Shown: piece by piece, positions 1-7,612 of the stretch | Position numbering within the stretch: the stretch's first letter is position 1 | Layout of the letters: the number at the start of each line of letters is the position of its first letter | Assembly (NCBI GenBank): GCA_910587755.1 | Contig: CAJUNZ010000040.1 | Coordinates: forward strand, 1 to 24,563 | DNA: 24,563 nt | Direction of reading: 5' to 3' | Source: an uncultured Acetatifactor sp. | GTDB lineage: Bacteria > Bacillota > Clostridia > Lachnospirales > Lachnospiraceae | The notes under the pieces: model-generated | What the model was told of the DNA's origin: nothing | What the model saw: only the letters and a program-made list of their open reading frames with translations | Databases searched by the model: none | Program-made: the position numbers and the translations under genes

Positions 1-1
1 G

Positions 2-58
2 CTTGCCCGGCCTGCTTTCAGGTAGGTCGCTGGACGCGGCTGGCGACAGCCGTGCAAG
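2..58 (+). other. Strong imperfect hairpin at the window edge
   Basis: CTTGC (2-6) pairs with GCAAG (54-58). CGGC (8-11) pairs with GCCG (49-52). Inside these, GTCGC (26-30) pairs with GCGAC (43-47). There is no T-run after it, so it is not a standard terminator. Its 3' side loosely resembles the 3' side of the 127-nt palindrome at 14897-15023. It may be a structured RNA, the tail of an upstream element, or a dispersed repeat, and the window edge prevents a decision. Confidence 0.4.
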
Positions 59-166
59 ATAGATGATCATTCATGACAGAACCCGGCTTATCGTTCTGCT
101 CACCGCTTATAAATTCATGCATCTTCTATATTTTTTAAAATATTTTCCTCTGTTAAGACAAAATAG

Positions 167-195
167 TTGAATATGAACGGATTTTATGGTAAAAT
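167..195 (+). promoter_or_regulatory. Sigma-A promoter of pyrE
   Basis: TTGAAT (167-172), a 17-bp spacer and TAAAAT (190-195) in an AT-rich stretch. Transcription would start near 202, giving a leader of about 95 nt with two GC-rich inverted repeats (CTGCCC/GGGCAG and GTCC/GGAC). No U-tract follows them, so attenuation is not shown. The promoter rules out a translation start at 186. Confidence 0.6.
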
Positions 196-296
196 GTGGA
201 AGACGGCCATGGGGGCCTGCCCACAGCGACAGACTGCGGGGCAGACGGAGAAGTCCGGGATCCTCAGCCGGCCCGGGGACAAGGAGAGATCACAGG

Positions 297-971
297 ATGG
301 AAAACTATAAGAAAGAGTTTATTGAGTTCATGGTGGACAGCCAGGCGCTGAAATTTGGGGACTTTACGCTTAAGAGCGGCAGGAAATCCCCGTTTTTTAT
401 GAATGCAGGTTCCTATGTGACCGGAGCGCAGCTGAAGAAACTGGGAGAGTATTATGCCAGGGCCATCCATGAAAATTACGGCGATGATTTTGACGTGCTC
501 TTTGGGCCTGCATACAAGGGAATTACTCTCAGCGTGGCGGCGGCTATCGCCTACAGCGATCTTTACGGTAAGGAAGTGCGCTATTGTTCCAACCGCAAGG
601 AGGCAAAAGATCATGGGGATGTGGGAATCCTGCTTGGGAGCAGCCTCAGGGACGGGGACAGGGTCATTATCATCGAGGATGTGACCACTTCCGGCAAGTC
701 CATTGAGGAGACATATCCTGTTATCACGGCCCAGGCCAAAGTGGAAGTGAAGGGATTGATGGTATCCCTGAACCGCATGGAGAAGGGCCCCGGGGGAGAG
801 ATGAGTGCCCTGGATGAGATCAGAAAAAAATATGGATTTGAGGCCCGTTCTGTCATAACCATGGGGGAAGTTGTGGAATACTTATACAACAGGCCGTACA
901 AAGGAAAGGTCATTATTGATGATTCGCTGAAAGCAGCAATCGACCAGTATTATGAAATATATGGCGCATAG
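297..971 (+). CDS. pyrE: Orotate phosphoribosyltransferase
   Basis: PyrE joins orotate to PRPP to make orotidine 5'-monophosphate, the fifth step of pyrimidine synthesis, in the cytoplasm. The 224-residue product has the type I PRPP-binding motif IIIEDVTTSGKS at residues 124-135, GPAYKGI at 70-76, and the N-terminal SGRKSPFF segment at 27-34, which is typical of the enzyme. The start at 297 is chosen because AAGGAG (281-286) sits just upstream. An in-frame ATG at 186 lies upstream of the expected transcript start. No other pyr genes follow it in the window, so it may be a single gene or the end of an upstream cluster; the promoter at 167 favours its own transcript. A 50-codon membrane-peptide gene follows 20 bp later. 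Confidence 0.95.
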   Translation: MENYKKEFIEFMVDSQALKFGDFTLKSGRKSPFFMNAGSYVTGAQLKKLGEYYARAIHENYGDDFDVLFGPAYKGITLSVAAAIAYSDLYGKEVRYCSNRKEAKDHGDVGILLGSSLRDGDRVIIIEDVTTSGKSIEETYPVITAQAKVEVKGLMVSLNRMEKGPGGEMSALDEIRKKYGFEARSVITMGEVVEYLYNRPYKGKVIIDDSLKAAIDQYYEIYGA

Positions 972-991
972 GGCAGAAGGGAGCGGAAGGG

Positions 992-1144
992 ATGGAAGAA
1001 AGAGTATATAAGGTGATGAAGGGGGCGGGAGCTGCCAACATTGCCGTGGGAGTGACCACCCTGATCGTAGGAATCGTATCGGGCATCCTGTTGATTATCA
1101 CAGGGGCGAAGCTGATCGTGGGAAAGTCTAAAATTCTATTTTGA
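992..1144 (+). CDS. 50-residue single-pass membrane peptide
   Basis: This short open frame runs 50 codons from ATG 992 to TGA 1142-1144. AAGGGAG (977-983) lies 8 nt upstream of the start. The product has a charged N-terminus (MEERVYKVMKG) and one strongly hydrophobic segment at about residues 17-43, ending in a basic tail (GKSKILF). It is preceded by pyrE at 20 bp and followed by a terminator-like hairpin, so it is probably co-transcribed with pyrE. I do not recognise a function. The good ribosome site, the clean membrane helix and the placement before the terminator argue that it is real. It could act as a small membrane modulator, but nothing in the sequence shows a partner. Confidence 0.6.
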   Translation: MEERVYKVMKGAGAANIAVGVTTLIVGIVSGILLIITGAKLIVGKSKILF

Positions 1145-1162
1145 GCTGAGGAGTTCATGGGC

Positions 1163-1190
1163 GGGCATTTCCTGAGGGGAGTGCCCTTTT
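1163..1190 (+). terminator. Terminator-like hairpin after the pyrE unit
   Basis: GGGCATTTCC (1163-1172) pairs with GGGAGTGCCC (1177-1186), including G-U pairs, in a 10-bp stem with a four-base loop, followed by TTTT. It separates the pyrE and 50-codon genes from the gene at 1222. Confidence 0.55.
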
Positions 1191-1221
1191 AGAGTTTTAT
1201 GATATAAAACATATAAAATAT

Positions 1222-1542
1222 ATGAAAAAAAGAAAAACCTTTATCTTTACCAACAAGAGAAACTCGAACCGGGCCGTGATGGCGGTGGTTCTGGGAACCA
1301 TCAGCCTGGCGGCAGTGGGAACTGTGGTATTTCTGGCCTACAGAGGCAGGGGGGAAGCGGCGGGAAGATATGCCTTTGCAGGGCTGCTCTCGGCGTTCTA
1401 TTCTCTGGTGGGGCTGGCACTGGGATTTGCGACCATGTTTGACAAAAAATATTTTAAGCTCTTTCCTGTGCTGGGTGTTCTGCTCAACGGAGCGGCGCTG
1501 GTCTGTGTGGGCCTGATTTTTTATCTGGGCCTGCCGGGATGA
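1222..1542 (+). CDS. Small three-helix membrane protein (DUF6142-like)
   Basis: The 106-residue product starts with a basic segment (MKKRKTFIFTNKRN) and has three hydrophobic helices at about residues 19-40, 50-72 and 80-103, so it is an integral membrane protein. From memory the sequence resembles the family called DUF6142 in Lachnospiraceae; no function is known to me and no catalytic residues stand out. The start matches the usual N-terminus of that family, but there is no recognisable ribosome binding site. The 25 bases before the ATG are almost all A and T with TATAAA at 1203-1208, so the message could be leaderless or nearly so. It is followed 48 bp later by the M29 aminopeptidase gene with no terminator between, so the two may be co-transcribed. 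Confidence 0.7.
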   Translation: MKKRKTFIFTNKRNSNRAVMAVVLGTISLAAVGTVVFLAYRGRGEAAGRYAFAGLLSAFYSLVGLALGFATMFDKKYFKLFPVLGVLLNGAALVCVGLIFYLGLPG

Positions 1543-1590
1543 GCTTTCAGTTTTTTGGTTCCGGCTTGTCCGGGTGAGGAGTGAATGGAT

Positions 1591-3651
1591 ATGATAGAAG
1601 AGCGTTTTCGACTGGCGGCGGACAGAATCCGGGAGATTCCCGGGGAGCCTTTGGGCCGGGAAAATCTGGAGGCATATTTTTCCTTTTGCGCGCAGTTTTT
1701 GCTGATGCTGGAGGAAACTTACTTTTTTCTGAAAAAAGGCGGCTTGGAGACAGCCTCCCTGGAGGAGCTACAGCGCAGGAACAGAGCTCTGTACGCCGAT
1801 ATTCTGCCGGAGCACTATGAGGAAAGCTATGGGAATCCTGCCTATGCGGTGGGGGAACTGGGGGAGGACACCGGCAGGGAGCTTTGTTTTCTGTACGCAG
1901 AGCTGCGCAGTCTTATAGGATGTGTCTATGAGGACAGACTGGAGGACGTGGTCATCCGCATGGAGCTTTTTCTGGAGGTGTACGGGGCCTTTGTGTATGC
2001 GGCTTCGGAAGGGGTGGAGATGCCCTCAGGGGGGGACATCCGGCAGATGATTTACTGGTTCGCCAGCGATTACGCCGACCTGGCGGCAGAACAGAGAGTC
2101 AGGGAGACCCTGTGTCCGGAGGAATGCTTTGCCGTAAAACAGATTATGGAGAGTCCTCTTGACGATGTGAGATATCTGTATGGATACGGGGAGTACATCA
2201 GTGAAAATGAACTGGAGACGGCGGGTTTTCTGGCGAAGCTTCCCCAGGAGACCATTGCTGCCATGGCGGATACGTTTACGGAGGGCTACCGCAGAGGCTT
2301 TGAAGTCACAGGGGTGGATCTGTCCAAAAAAAGCACGGTGGCCGTGTATTACCGCCTGGGTTTTGAGCGCATGATCAGGAGGGCTGTGGAGAATTTTGCC
2401 TCTCTGGGGCTTGGGACGGTGATCTTTCGCACAGCCTGGAGCGTGCTGGACAGCGAAGGGGCCGGCAGGAGAAGCGGCTACAGCGGGGGACTCCCCAACA
2501 GGCAGTACTGCTATGACCACAAGGATGACAGAGCTATTTTTCTTGACAGGAATTATGTGAACCGCCGTCTGGAGGCCTTCCGCGCCGCCTACGAGAAGGT
2601 TAAAACGCAGGCCGGGGCCTACGGGGGGCCCGCTGTGGTGGAAGTCTTCGGAGAAGAGGATTTCATGCCGATAACCAAGTGGGAAGCCCTGCAGCTGTCC
2701 CAGGATCAGAGCCGTCTGTGGGTGGAGTACCAGTCCCGGGCCGGCAGGCTTTTGCGGGAGTACATTCCCAGGGAAGAGACAAGCTATACCATTATCGCTT
2801 TTCCGGTGCCCCAGGTGGGGGAAGTGTTCCCGGAGCTCTTTTGGGAGACTGTGCGCATCAACACTCTGGACAGCGGACTCTACAGCCAGGTACAGCAGGC
2901 CATGATTGACGTGCTGGACAGGGCGGATTACTGTGAGATCAAAGGCCGGGGCGAAAACAGGACGGATCTGCGGGTGAATCTGCACAAACTGTCGGATCCT
3001 GCCAGAGAGACGATCTTTGAGAACTGTGTGGCGGATGTGAACATCCCTGCGGGGGAAGTGTTTACCTCCCCGGTGCTCAAGGGCACCCAGGGCCTGCTCC
3101 ATGTGAGCCGGGTTTTCCTGAACGGATTTGAATACCGGAACCTGGCCATCAGGTTTGTGGACGGCATGGTGGCGGAGTATTCCTGTACCAATTTTGAGAA
3201 GGAACAGGAGAACCGGCGCTTTATCTATGAGAATATTCTCTTCCGTCATGAAACCCTGCCCATGGGAGAGTTTGCCATCGGCACAAACACAACCGCTTAC
3301 AGGGCGGCCAAACGGCTGGGAGTGGAGGCAAAGCTGCCCATTTTGATTGCGGAGAAGATGGGGCCTCATTTTGCCCTGGGGGACACCTGTTATGCCCACG
3401 GGGAAGAGGTGCGCGTGTACAATCCTGACGGGAAGGAGATTGTGGCAAAATCCAACGAGATCGCCGACCGGAGGGAGGAAAAGCCCCTGGAGGCGTATTT
3501 TAACTGTCACACGGACATTACCATACCTTACGAGGAGCTGGGGGAGCTGGCGGCGGTGAAAAAGGACGGTACGCGTATGATCCTGATCAGGGACGGACGT
3601 TTTGTGCTTCCGGGCTGCGAGCCCCTGAATGAGGCGCTGGATCAAAAATAA
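1591..3651 (+). CDS. M29-family metalloaminopeptidase with long N-terminal extension
   Basis: The C-terminal 250 residues carry the metal-ligand pattern of M29 (AmpS/aminopeptidase II) exopeptidases. Numbering from an ATG at 1585 these are Glu491 in AGEVFTSP, Glu562 in MGEFAIGTN, His595 and Tyr603 in GPHFALGDTCY, and His642 and Asp644 in NCHTDITIPY. Family enzymes remove N-terminal residues from peptides using two metal ions in the cytoplasm. Usual length is about 410 residues. This protein is about 686, with roughly 240 extra N-terminal residues rich in acidic and aromatic positions and with no motif I recognise. ATG 1591 is preferred over ATG 1585 because GAGGAG (1576-1581) is 9 nt from the former and only 3 nt from the latter. 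It sits between a small membrane protein gene and the pur operon; no functional link to either is evident. Confidence 0.85.
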   Translation: MIEERFRLAADRIREIPGEPLGRENLEAYFSFCAQFLLMLEETYFFLKKGGLETASLEELQRRNRALYADILPEHYEESYGNPAYAVGELGEDTGRELCFLYAELRSLIGCVYEDRLEDVVIRMELFLEVYGAFVYAASEGVEMPSGGDIRQMIYWFASDYADLAAEQRVRETLCPEECFAVKQIMESPLDDVRYLYGYGEYISENELETAGFLAKLPQETIAAMADTFTEGYRRGFEVTGVDLSKKSTVAVYYRLGFERMIRRAVENFASLGLGTVIFRTAWSVLDSEGAGRRSGYSGGLPNRQYCYDHKDDRAIFLDRNYVNRRLEAFRAAYEKVKTQAGAYGGPAVVEVFGEEDFMPITKWEALQLSQDQSRLWVEYQSRAGRLLREYIPREETSYTIIAFPVPQVGEVFPELFWETVRINTLDSGLYSQVQQAMIDVLDRADYCEIKGRGENRTDLRVNLHKLSDPARETIFENCVADVNIPAGEVFTSPVLKGTQGLLHVSRVFLNGFEYRNLAIRFVDGMVAEYSCTNFEKEQENRRFIYENILFRHETLPMGEFAIGTNTTAYRAAKRLGVEAKLPILIAEKMGPHFALGDTCYAHGEEVRVYNPDGKEIVAKSNEIADRREEKPLEAYFNCHTDITIPYEELGELAAVKKDGTRMILIRDGRFVLPGCEPLNEALDQK

Positions 3652-3684
3652 ATCATTAATTTTAAAGCTTTTGTAAAAATAGGG

Positions 3685-3713
3685 TTGCATACAAAGGTAT
3701 CTTCAAGTAAACT
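3685..3713 (+). promoter_or_regulatory. Probable promoter of the purE operon
   Basis: TTGCAT (3685-3690), 17-bp spacer, TAAACT (3708-3713). The match to the consensus is moderate. The predicted start near 3720 would place the hairpin at 3723-3748 at the extreme 5' end of the mRNA. Confidence 0.45.
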
Positions 3714-3722
3714 GGAAGAAGG

Positions 3723-3748
3723 GGCAGGTGGTGGTGGATTTACCTGCC
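3723..3748 (+). promoter_or_regulatory. Inverted repeat in the purE leader
   Basis: GGCAGGT (3723-3729) and ACCTGCC (3742-3748) form a 7-bp perfect stem with a G-rich 12-nt loop. No U-tract follows, and the purE ribosome site begins 15 bases later. It could be an operator or a 5' stabilising hairpin. I see no purine riboswitch core here. Confidence 0.4.
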
Positions 3749-3775
3749 GGGAAAATACATGACAAGGAGGACATC

Positions 3776-4306
3776 ATGGCGGAGTTTGACACAGCAAAAG
3801 TTGGAGTGGTGATGGGAAGCGACTCGGATATGCCCGTTATGGCCAAGGCGGCGGAAGTTCTGGAGGAACTGGGGATTTCCTACGAGATGGCCATTATCAG
3901 CGCCCACAGGGAACCGGACGTTTTCTATGAGTATGCAAAGAATGCGGAGGAGAAAGGGTTCAAGGTCATTATCGCGGGGGCGGGTATGGCGGCCCATCTG
4001 CCCGGGATGTGCGCGGCCATTTTTCCCATGCCCGTGATCGGTATTCCCATGCATACCACATCACTGGGAGGAAGGGATTCTCTCTACTCCATCGTCCAGA
4101 TGCCCTCCGGCATTCCTGTGGCCACGGTGGCCGTCAACGGAGGGGCTAACGCGGGGCTTCTGGCGGCGAAGATCCTGGCCACATCGGATCCGGAACTGCT
4201 CTCCAGACTGAAAGAGTACAGCCGGGGCCTGAAGGAGCAGGTGGAGGCCAAGAATGCCAGACTGCAGGAGCAGGGATTCAGGGAGTACCTGAAGACCGGA
4301 AAATAG
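3776..4306 (+). CDS. purE: N5-carboxyaminoimidazole ribonucleotide mutase (PurE)
   Basis: PurE moves the carboxyl group to form 4-carboxy-5-aminoimidazole ribonucleotide in de novo purine synthesis. The 176-residue product has the family signatures GSDSD (14-18), SAHR (42-45, catalytic His44), AGAGMAAHLPG (67-77), and the GIP and SIVQMPSGIPVATV segments. The start is fixed by AAGGAGG at 3764-3770. No purK is present in the window, so either purK is elsewhere or the enzyme uses another carboxylation route. The C-terminal tail after about residue 150 is a charged helix whose last 23 codons are tandemly duplicated twice beyond the stop. The gene heads an operon with purM, purN and purD. Confidence 0.95.
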   Translation: MAEFDTAKVGVVMGSDSDMPVMAKAAEVLEELGISYEMAIISAHREPDVFYEYAKNAEEKGFKVIIAGAGMAAHLPGMCAAIFPMPVIGIPMHTTSLGGRDSLYSIVQMPSGIPVATVAVNGGANAGLLAAKILATSDPELLSRLKEYSRGLKEQVEAKNARLQEQGFREYLKTGK

Positions 4307-4443
4307 CAGGTGGAGGCCGGGAATGCCAGACTGCAGGAACGGGGATTCAGGGAGTACCTGAAGACCGGAAAATAGCAGGCGGAGGCCGGGAATGCCGGAC
4401 TGCAGGAACAGGGATTCAGGAAGCATTTGAATGCCGGAAAAGA
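4237..4443 (+). repeat. Three 69-bp tandem copies of the purE 3' end
   Basis: Copies begin at 4237 (inside purE), 4306 and 4375, each starting GCAGG(T/C)GGAGGCC, with a period of exactly 69 bp or 23 codons. Copies 1 and 2 are nearly identical, and copy 3 has diverged at its 3' end. Both copies 1 and 2 end in an in-frame TAG (4304-4306 and 4373-4375). Copy 3 reads GAA there, and the frame then stays open until TAG 4562-4564. The block fills most of the unusually long purE-purM gap. Confidence 0.9.
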
Positions 4444-4572
4444 AAGTTCCGGGCAGAAAATGCCCAGGCAGGAACATAGAGGAATGGTTCCAGGGAATGG
4501 AACCGGGCAGACGGATAAAAAAGCGTGTCCGGCTGAGAAAGAGTGTGTCGCAACGCACGGATAGGTGAAAAA

Positions 4573-5598
4573 GTGGATTACAAGAAAGCAGGAGTGGACA
4601 TTGAAGCGGGCTATCGGTCGGTGGAGCTCATCGGAGAACATGTGAAGCGGACCATGCGGCCGGAGGTTCTGGGCGGGATCGGCGGTTTTTCCGGTGCTTT
4701 TTCCATGGAGGCACTGAAAAACATGGAAAAGCCGGTGCTGCTGTCCGGCACAGACGGTGTGGGCACAAAGCTGAAGATTGCCTTTCTTCTGGATAAACAT
4801 GACACAATCGGTATTGACTGTGTGGCCATGTGTGTGAACGATGTGGCATGCGCAGGGGGTGAGCCGCTGTTTTTCCTGGATTATATTGCCTGCGGCAGGA
4901 ATGAGCCTGAGAAGATCGCCGAGATTGTCAAAGGAGTAGCGGAGGGCTGCAGACAGGCCGGAGCTGCCCTGGTGGGCGGCGAGACGGCGGAACACCCGGG
5001 CCTGATGCCGGAGGACGAGTATGACCTGGCAGGGTTTGCGGTGGGCGCGGCTCAGGAGAAGGATCTGATCACAGGGGAGAGGATCCAGGAGGGAGACGTC
5101 CTGGTGGGTCTGGCCTCCTCCGGGGTGCATTCCAACGGGTTTTCCCTGGTGCGGAAGGTCTTTGAGATGACCCGGGAGAGTCTGGATACGTACTACGAGG
5201 AACTGGGGGGCACCCTGGGGGAGGCCCTGCTCACGCCCACCAAGATCTATGTGAAAGCTCTCAGATCCATTCGGGAGGCGGGCGTGGTCCTGAAGGGCTG
5301 CAGTCATATCACCGGCGGTGGCTTCTATGAGAATATCCCCAGGATGCTGCCGGAGGGCATCCGCGCCCTGGTGGAGAAGGACAGCTATGAGGTTCCCGCC
5401 ATTTTCCGTCTGATCAGCAGCAGGGGAGACGTGGATGAGAAGGCCATGTACAACACCTACAATATGGGCCTGGGTATGGTTCTTGCGGTGGCGGCGGAGG
5501 ATGTGGAGAAGACTTTGGAGGCCGTGAGGGCGGCGGGAGAGACCCCTTATGTGGTGGGGCGCTGTGAAGCGGGAGAAAAAGGAGTCGTCTTATGCTGA
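4573..5598 (+). CDS. purM: Phosphoribosylformylglycinamidine cyclo-ligase (AIR synthetase)
   Basis: PurM closes the imidazole ring of aminoimidazole ribonucleotide using ATP. The 341-residue product has SGTDGVGTKL (58-67), the ATP-binding region with CVNDVACAGGEPLFF, VGGETAEHPG and HITGGGFYENIPR, all typical of PurM. The preferred start is GTG 4573, which gives the usual MDYKKAGVDI N-terminus and has AGGTG (4563-4567) 5 nt upstream. A longer frame from GTG 4543 has no ribosome site and adds an atypical extension. The stop of purM overlaps the start of purN by 7 nt, which indicates translational coupling. The gene lies 266 bp after purE because of the inserted tandem repeats. Confidence 0.94.
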   Translation: MDYKKAGVDIEAGYRSVELIGEHVKRTMRPEVLGGIGGFSGAFSMEALKNMEKPVLLSGTDGVGTKLKIAFLLDKHDTIGIDCVAMCVNDVACAGGEPLFFLDYIACGRNEPEKIAEIVKGVAEGCRQAGAALVGGETAEHPGLMPEDEYDLAGFAVGAAQEKDLITGERIQEGDVLVGLASSGVHSNGFSLVRKVFEMTRESLDTYYEELGGTLGEALLTPTKIYVKALRSIREAGVVLKGCSHITGGGFYENIPRMLPEGIRALVEKDSYEVPAIFRLISSRGDVDEKAMYNTYNMGLGMVLAVAAEDVEKTLEAVRAAGETPYVVGRCEAGEKGVVLC

Positions 5599-6215
5599 AG
5601 ATAGTGGTGTGCGTGTCCGGCGGGGGTACCAACCTGCAGGCCATACTGGATGCCCTGGACGAGGGGAAGATTACCAACACGCAGATCCTGGGTGTACTCA
5701 GCAATAATCCTGGAGCAGGGGCCCTGGATAGGGCCCGTTCCAGGGGAATTCCCGGGATTGTGATGTCACCTAAGGAGTACGGGGACAGGGAGGCTTTTAA
5801 CGAGGCTTTTACGGCAAAAATGTGTGAACTTGCCCCGGACCTGGTGGTGCTGGCGGGATTTTTGGTGAAGATACCGCCTCAGATGGTGTCCCGGTTTGGA
5901 GACAGGATTGTGAACATTCATCCCTCCTTGATCCCAGCCTTCTGCGGCGTGGGCTATTACGGGCTGAAGGTGCATGAGAAGGTTCTGGAGCGGGGGGCGA
6001 AGGTAACAGGAGCCACGGTGCACTTTGTCAACGACGGCATGGACGAAGGTCCCATTATCTCCCAGAAAGCGGTGGCTGTGGAGGAGGATGACACTCCCCA
6101 GACCCTGCAGCGGAGAGTGATGGAGCAGGCGGAGTGGATCCTGCTTCCCAGGGCCATTGACGATATTGCCAACGGCAGGATAGAGGTGGCCGGGGGCAGA
6201 GTGGTAAGGAAATGA
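5592..6215 (+). CDS. purN: Phosphoribosylglycinamide formyltransferase
   Basis: PurN transfers a formyl group from 10-formyltetrahydrofolate to glycinamide ribonucleotide. The 207-residue product opens with the nucleotide-binding SGGGTNLQAI (9-18). It holds the catalytic triad expected from E. coli PurN: Asn108 and His110 in VNIHPSLIP, and Asp151 in the HFVNDGMDEGPI segment. The segment AFCGVGYYG replaces the KYPGLHTH loop of the E. coli enzyme; I believe this variant is common in clostridia. The ATG overlaps the last 7 nt of purM, so translation is probably coupled. No hairpin separates it from purD 66 bp later. Confidence 0.94.
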   Translation: MLKIVVCVSGGGTNLQAILDALDEGKITNTQILGVLSNNPGAGALDRARSRGIPGIVMSPKEYGDREAFNEAFTAKMCELAPDLVVLAGFLVKIPPQMVSRFGDRIVNIHPSLIPAFCGVGYYGLKVHEKVLERGAKVTGATVHFVNDGMDEGPIISQKAVAVEEDDTPQTLQRRVMEQAEWILLPRAIDDIANGRIEVAGGRVVRK

Positions 6216-6281
6216 GTAACGGACAGTTTATGTGGTACTTGTCAAAATAGATAGTTTTGAAATGGCAGATGAGGTGGCGGC

Positions 6282-7559
6282 ATGAAAGTATTGATCGTAG
6301 GAGGAGGGGGCCGCGAACATGCGATTGCGGCCTGCATGAAAAAAAGCAGAAGGGTGGAGGAACTGTACTGTGTGCCTGGAAATGGGGGGATTGCACAGCT
6401 TGCCCAGTGCGACCCTTCCATCGGGGCCATGGATTTTGACAAAATCGTGGCCTATGCCAGGGAAAAGGCAGTGGATCTGGTATTTGTGGCCCCGGACGAT
6501 CCCCTGGCAGGAGGCTTGGTGGACGTGCTGAAAGAAGCGGGATTCAGGGTATTCGGGCCGGACAGGAGAGCGGCCGTCCTGGAGGGAAGCAAGTCTTTCT
6601 CCAAGGATCTGATGAAAAAATACCATATTCCCACGGCGGCATATGAGGTTTTTGACGATCCGGAGAAGGCGCTGGCCTATCTGGAGACAGCGAAATTTCC
6701 TATTGTGCTGAAGGCTGACGGCCTGGCCCTCGGCAAAGGCGTGCTGATCTGTCCCAGCCTGGAGGAGGCCAGGGCCGGGGTGAAAGAGATCATGCAGGAG
6801 AAGCGTTTCGGCAGTGCGGGAAGTGTGCTTGTGGTGGAAGAGTACCTGACCGGCCGGGAGGTTTCCGTTCTGGCCTTTGTGGACGGCAGGACGGTGAAGA
6901 CCATGACTTCCGCTCAGGACCACAAGCGGGCCAGGGACAATGATGAGGGTCTGAACACAGGCGGCATGGGCTGTTTTTCTCCCAGTCCCTTCTACACACC
7001 GGAAGTGGATGAATTCTGCCGGAAAGCCATTTATCAGCCCACTGTGGACGCCATGGCGGCGGAGGGCAGGAAATTCCAGGGCGTCATCTTCTTCGGTCTC
7101 ATGCTCACGGAGGACGGTCCCAAGGTGCTGGAGTACAATGCCAGGTTCGGCGACCCAGAGACCCAGGTGGTGCTGTGCAGAATGGAGAACGACATTATGG
7201 ATGTGCTGGACGCCTGCATTGACGGCACCCTGGATCAGGTGGAGCTGAAGTTTGAGGACAATGCGGCGGTGTGCGTGGTGCTGGCATCCCAGGGGTATCC
7301 GGAGGCCTATGAGAAAGGCTTCGAGATTCGGGGCCTGGAAAATTTTGAGGCAAAAGAAGGGTATTACTGCTTCCACGCAGGCAGCAGGATCCGGGAGGAC
7401 GGACGCATGGTGACTAACGGCGGGCGTGTCCTGGGAGTCACAGCCAAAGGCGCCACCCTGCAGGAGGCCAGGACCAGGGCTTACGAGGCGGCACAGTGGG
7501 TATCTTTTGACAACAAGTACATGCGCCATGACATTGGCCGGGCGATAGATGAGGCCTGA
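6282..7559 (+). CDS. purD: Phosphoribosylamine-glycine ligase (GAR synthetase)
   Basis: PurD ligates glycine to phosphoribosylamine with ATP. The 425-residue length is normal for the family. The N-terminus MKVLIVGGGGREHAIA is diagnostic. The ATP-grasp core includes PIVLKADGLALGKGV, EEYLTGREVSVLAFVDG, the QDHKRARDNDEGLNTGGMG stretch and LEYNARFGDPETQ. The ribosome site is GAGGTGG (6270-6276). It is the last pur gene of the cluster. purF, purC, purL, purQ and purH are not in the window and must lie elsewhere if the pathway is complete. No clear terminator follows before the next gene. Confidence 0.95.
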   Translation: MKVLIVGGGGREHAIAACMKKSRRVEELYCVPGNGGIAQLAQCDPSIGAMDFDKIVAYAREKAVDLVFVAPDDPLAGGLVDVLKEAGFRVFGPDRRAAVLEGSKSFSKDLMKKYHIPTAAYEVFDDPEKALAYLETAKFPIVLKADGLALGKGVLICPSLEEARAGVKEIMQEKRFGSAGSVLVVEEYLTGREVSVLAFVDGRTVKTMTSAQDHKRARDNDEGLNTGGMGCFSPSPFYTPEVDEFCRKAIYQPTVDAMAAEGRKFQGVIFFGLMLTEDGPKVLEYNARFGDPETQVVLCRMENDIMDVLDACIDGTLDQVELKFEDNAAVCVVLASQGYPEAYEKGFEIRGLENFEAKEGYYCFHAGSRIREDGRMVTNGGRVLGVTAKGATLQEARTRAYEAAQWVSFDNKYMRHDIGRAIDEA

Positions 7560-7612
7560 AGAACAGGAGAAAAGCATTTGCGGACATAGATGAATGGATG
7601 GAGGTGTCAGAT

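Noticed and set aside
202..296. PyrR-type attenuator before pyrE
   Set aside because: Two GC-rich inverted repeats are present, but neither is followed by a U-tract, and I do not see a convincing PyrR-binding loop.
2026..3690. 554-codon open frame on the minus strand
   Set aside because: It lies antisense to the M29 aminopeptidase gene, whose catalytic motifs are intact. It has no ribosome site and shows low-complexity His/Leu/Pro composition typical of GC-rich antisense frames.
4304..4564. Read-through of TAG codons extending PurE
   Set aside because: The copies keep frame, but a 69-bp tandem duplication explains this without read-through. There is no stop-codon context or recoding element, and PurE is full length at the first TAG.
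4084..5307. 407-codon minus-strand frame with apparent 23-residue repeats
   Set aside because: The repeats are the antisense reading of the purE tail duplication, and the rest is antisense to purM.
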